Assembly (NCBI RefSeq): GCF_001644225.1
Contig: NZ_LSTV01000002.1
Coordinates: 1-64,000 of the forward strand
Reading direction: 5' to 3'
DNA from: Microbacterium oleivorans
Lineage (GTDB): Bacteria; Actinomycetota; Actinomycetes; Actinomycetales; Microbacteriaceae
DNA length: 64,000 nucleotides
The notes under the pieces are model-generated. The model made no database searches, was not told the origin of the DNA, and worked only from the letters and a program-made list of their open reading frames with translations. Shown here in pieces: positions 63,463-64,000 of this stretch. The translations under genes and the position numbers were made by a program. Every line of letters starts with the position of its first letter. Position 1 is the first letter of the stretch.

Positions 63463-64000
63463 ATGGTTGTCCTCGATCGCTCGGTCGCCGCGACCGAAGC
63501 CCTGGTGGTCCCGCCGCGCAAGCGCCGCCGAGGTGTGCGTGTGCACTTCACGCAGTTCAAGTGGCTGTATCTGCTGCTGCTGCCCGGGATCGTCTACTTC
63601 GCCTTGTTCCGCTACGGGCCGATGTACGGCGCGATCATCGCATTCAAGGACTACGTGCCCTTCCTCGGCATCGCCGACAGCCAGTGGGTCGGCACGGCGC
63701 ACTTCGAGGCGTTCTTCGCCAGCCCGGACTTCCCGCGGCTCCTCGCGAACACGCTGATCCTGGCGCTGCTGAGCCTGCTGATCGCCTTCCCGCTCACGAT
63801 CATCGTGGCGATCCTGCTCAACGAGCTGCGGGTGACGCTGGTCAAGCGCAGCGTGCAGACCCTCATCTACATCCCGCACTTCCTGTCGTGGACCGTCGTC
63901 GCGTCGCTGACCTACTTGCTGTTCGCCCTCGATGTCGGGCCGCTGTTCCAGCTGATCAACAACGTCTTCGGCACGAACGTGGACTTCCTCACCGACCCGG
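63463..64000 (+). CDS. LplB-type ABC transporter permease (5' part)
   Basis: The first 179 codons of a permease cut off by the window end. The segment YLLLLPGIVYFALFRYGPMYGAIIAFKDY is typical of LplB/YtcP-type permeases, followed by LLANTLILALLSLLIAFPLTI. It pairs with the LipO-type binding protein. The EAA loop and partner permease would lie outside. Confidence 0.88.
   Translation, partial: MVVLDRSVAATEALVVPPRKRRRGVRVHFTQFKWLYLLLLPGIVYFALFRYGPMYGAIIAFKDYVPFLGIADSQWVGTAHFEAFFASPDFPRLLANTLILALLSLLIAFPLTIIVAILLNELRVTLVKRSVQTLIYIPHFLSWTVVASLTYLLFALDVGPLFQLINNVFGTNVDFLTDP

Noticed and set aside
61843..63879. A 678-codon open frame on the minus strand opposite the LipO-type gene
   Set aside because: It is antisense to a clear lipoprotein with signal peptide and known fold. 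Its translation is Val/Asp/Arg/Leu-rich, as expected for the reverse frame of a high-GC gene.

Overview
The window is high-GC actinobacterial DNA, most likely from Microbacterium or a close Microbacteriaceae relative. That placement rests on GC-rich codon use, frequent GTG starts, ATGA/GTGA gene overlaps, leaderless-looking promoters and the abundant Microbacteriaceae-style heptamer GGATGCC/GGCATCC. I saw no rRNA, tRNA, CRISPR array, transposase or integrase.

Region 1 (about 0.1-13.3 kb) is a metal and envelope-redox island. On the plus strand lie a TlpA-like thioredoxin lipoprotein, an ArsR regulator and a CDF cation exporter. On the minus strand a long run holds a CmtR-type metal sensor, a P1B-type metal ATPase, two small membrane proteins, a DsbA-like oxidoreductase, CcsB, two divergent signal peptidases II (LspA), a Tat-exported M23 peptidoglycan hydrolase, CopC, a DUF6804-like protein, CtaG and a Cys-rich hypothetical protein. 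A 46-residue membrane protein with a strong ribosome binding site sits upstream behind two tandem hairpins. The island is bracketed by two same-orientation copies of a 96-bp palindromic intergenic repeat and is visibly poor in the GGATGCC heptamer.

Region 2 (13.4-15.4 kb) holds four small orphan genes, one with ankyrin repeats, interspersed with further copies of the repeat. Region 3 (15.4-26 kb) looks like host chromosome: a 2H phosphoesterase, an M13 metallopeptidase, a DUF308-lipase fusion, an L-arabinose operon (LacI regulator, araD, araB, araA) with an operator palindrome, and two small membrane proteins.

Region 4 (26-41.3 kb) is a carbohydrate locus that I read as polygalactosamine or galactosamine-glycan utilisation. 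It has a secreted GH114 enzyme, a lipoprotein glycosidase-like protein with its own ABC importer, a GH4 glycosidase, a hexosamine-type kinase, an AgaS-like SIS isomerase/deaminase, both tagatose-bisphosphate aldolase subunit types (GatZ/KbaZ and GatY/KbaY), an amidohydrolase, an EamA transporter and a DeoR regulator. TGAGCG boxes occur at its three divergent promoters.

Region 5 (41.3-57 kb) is a second sugar locus: a six-gene minus operon (oxidoreductase, DUF993 protein, sugar isomerase, LacI, glycerate kinase, DUF2264) diverging from a plus operon (ABC importer, GH38 alpha-mannosidase, unknown 567-residue protein). Region 6 (57-64 kb) holds two divergent sugar ABC systems, each with a YesL/DUF624-type membrane protein; the last permease gene runs off the window. 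AAGCGCTT-core operators occur in the divergent promoter regions of regions 5 and 6.
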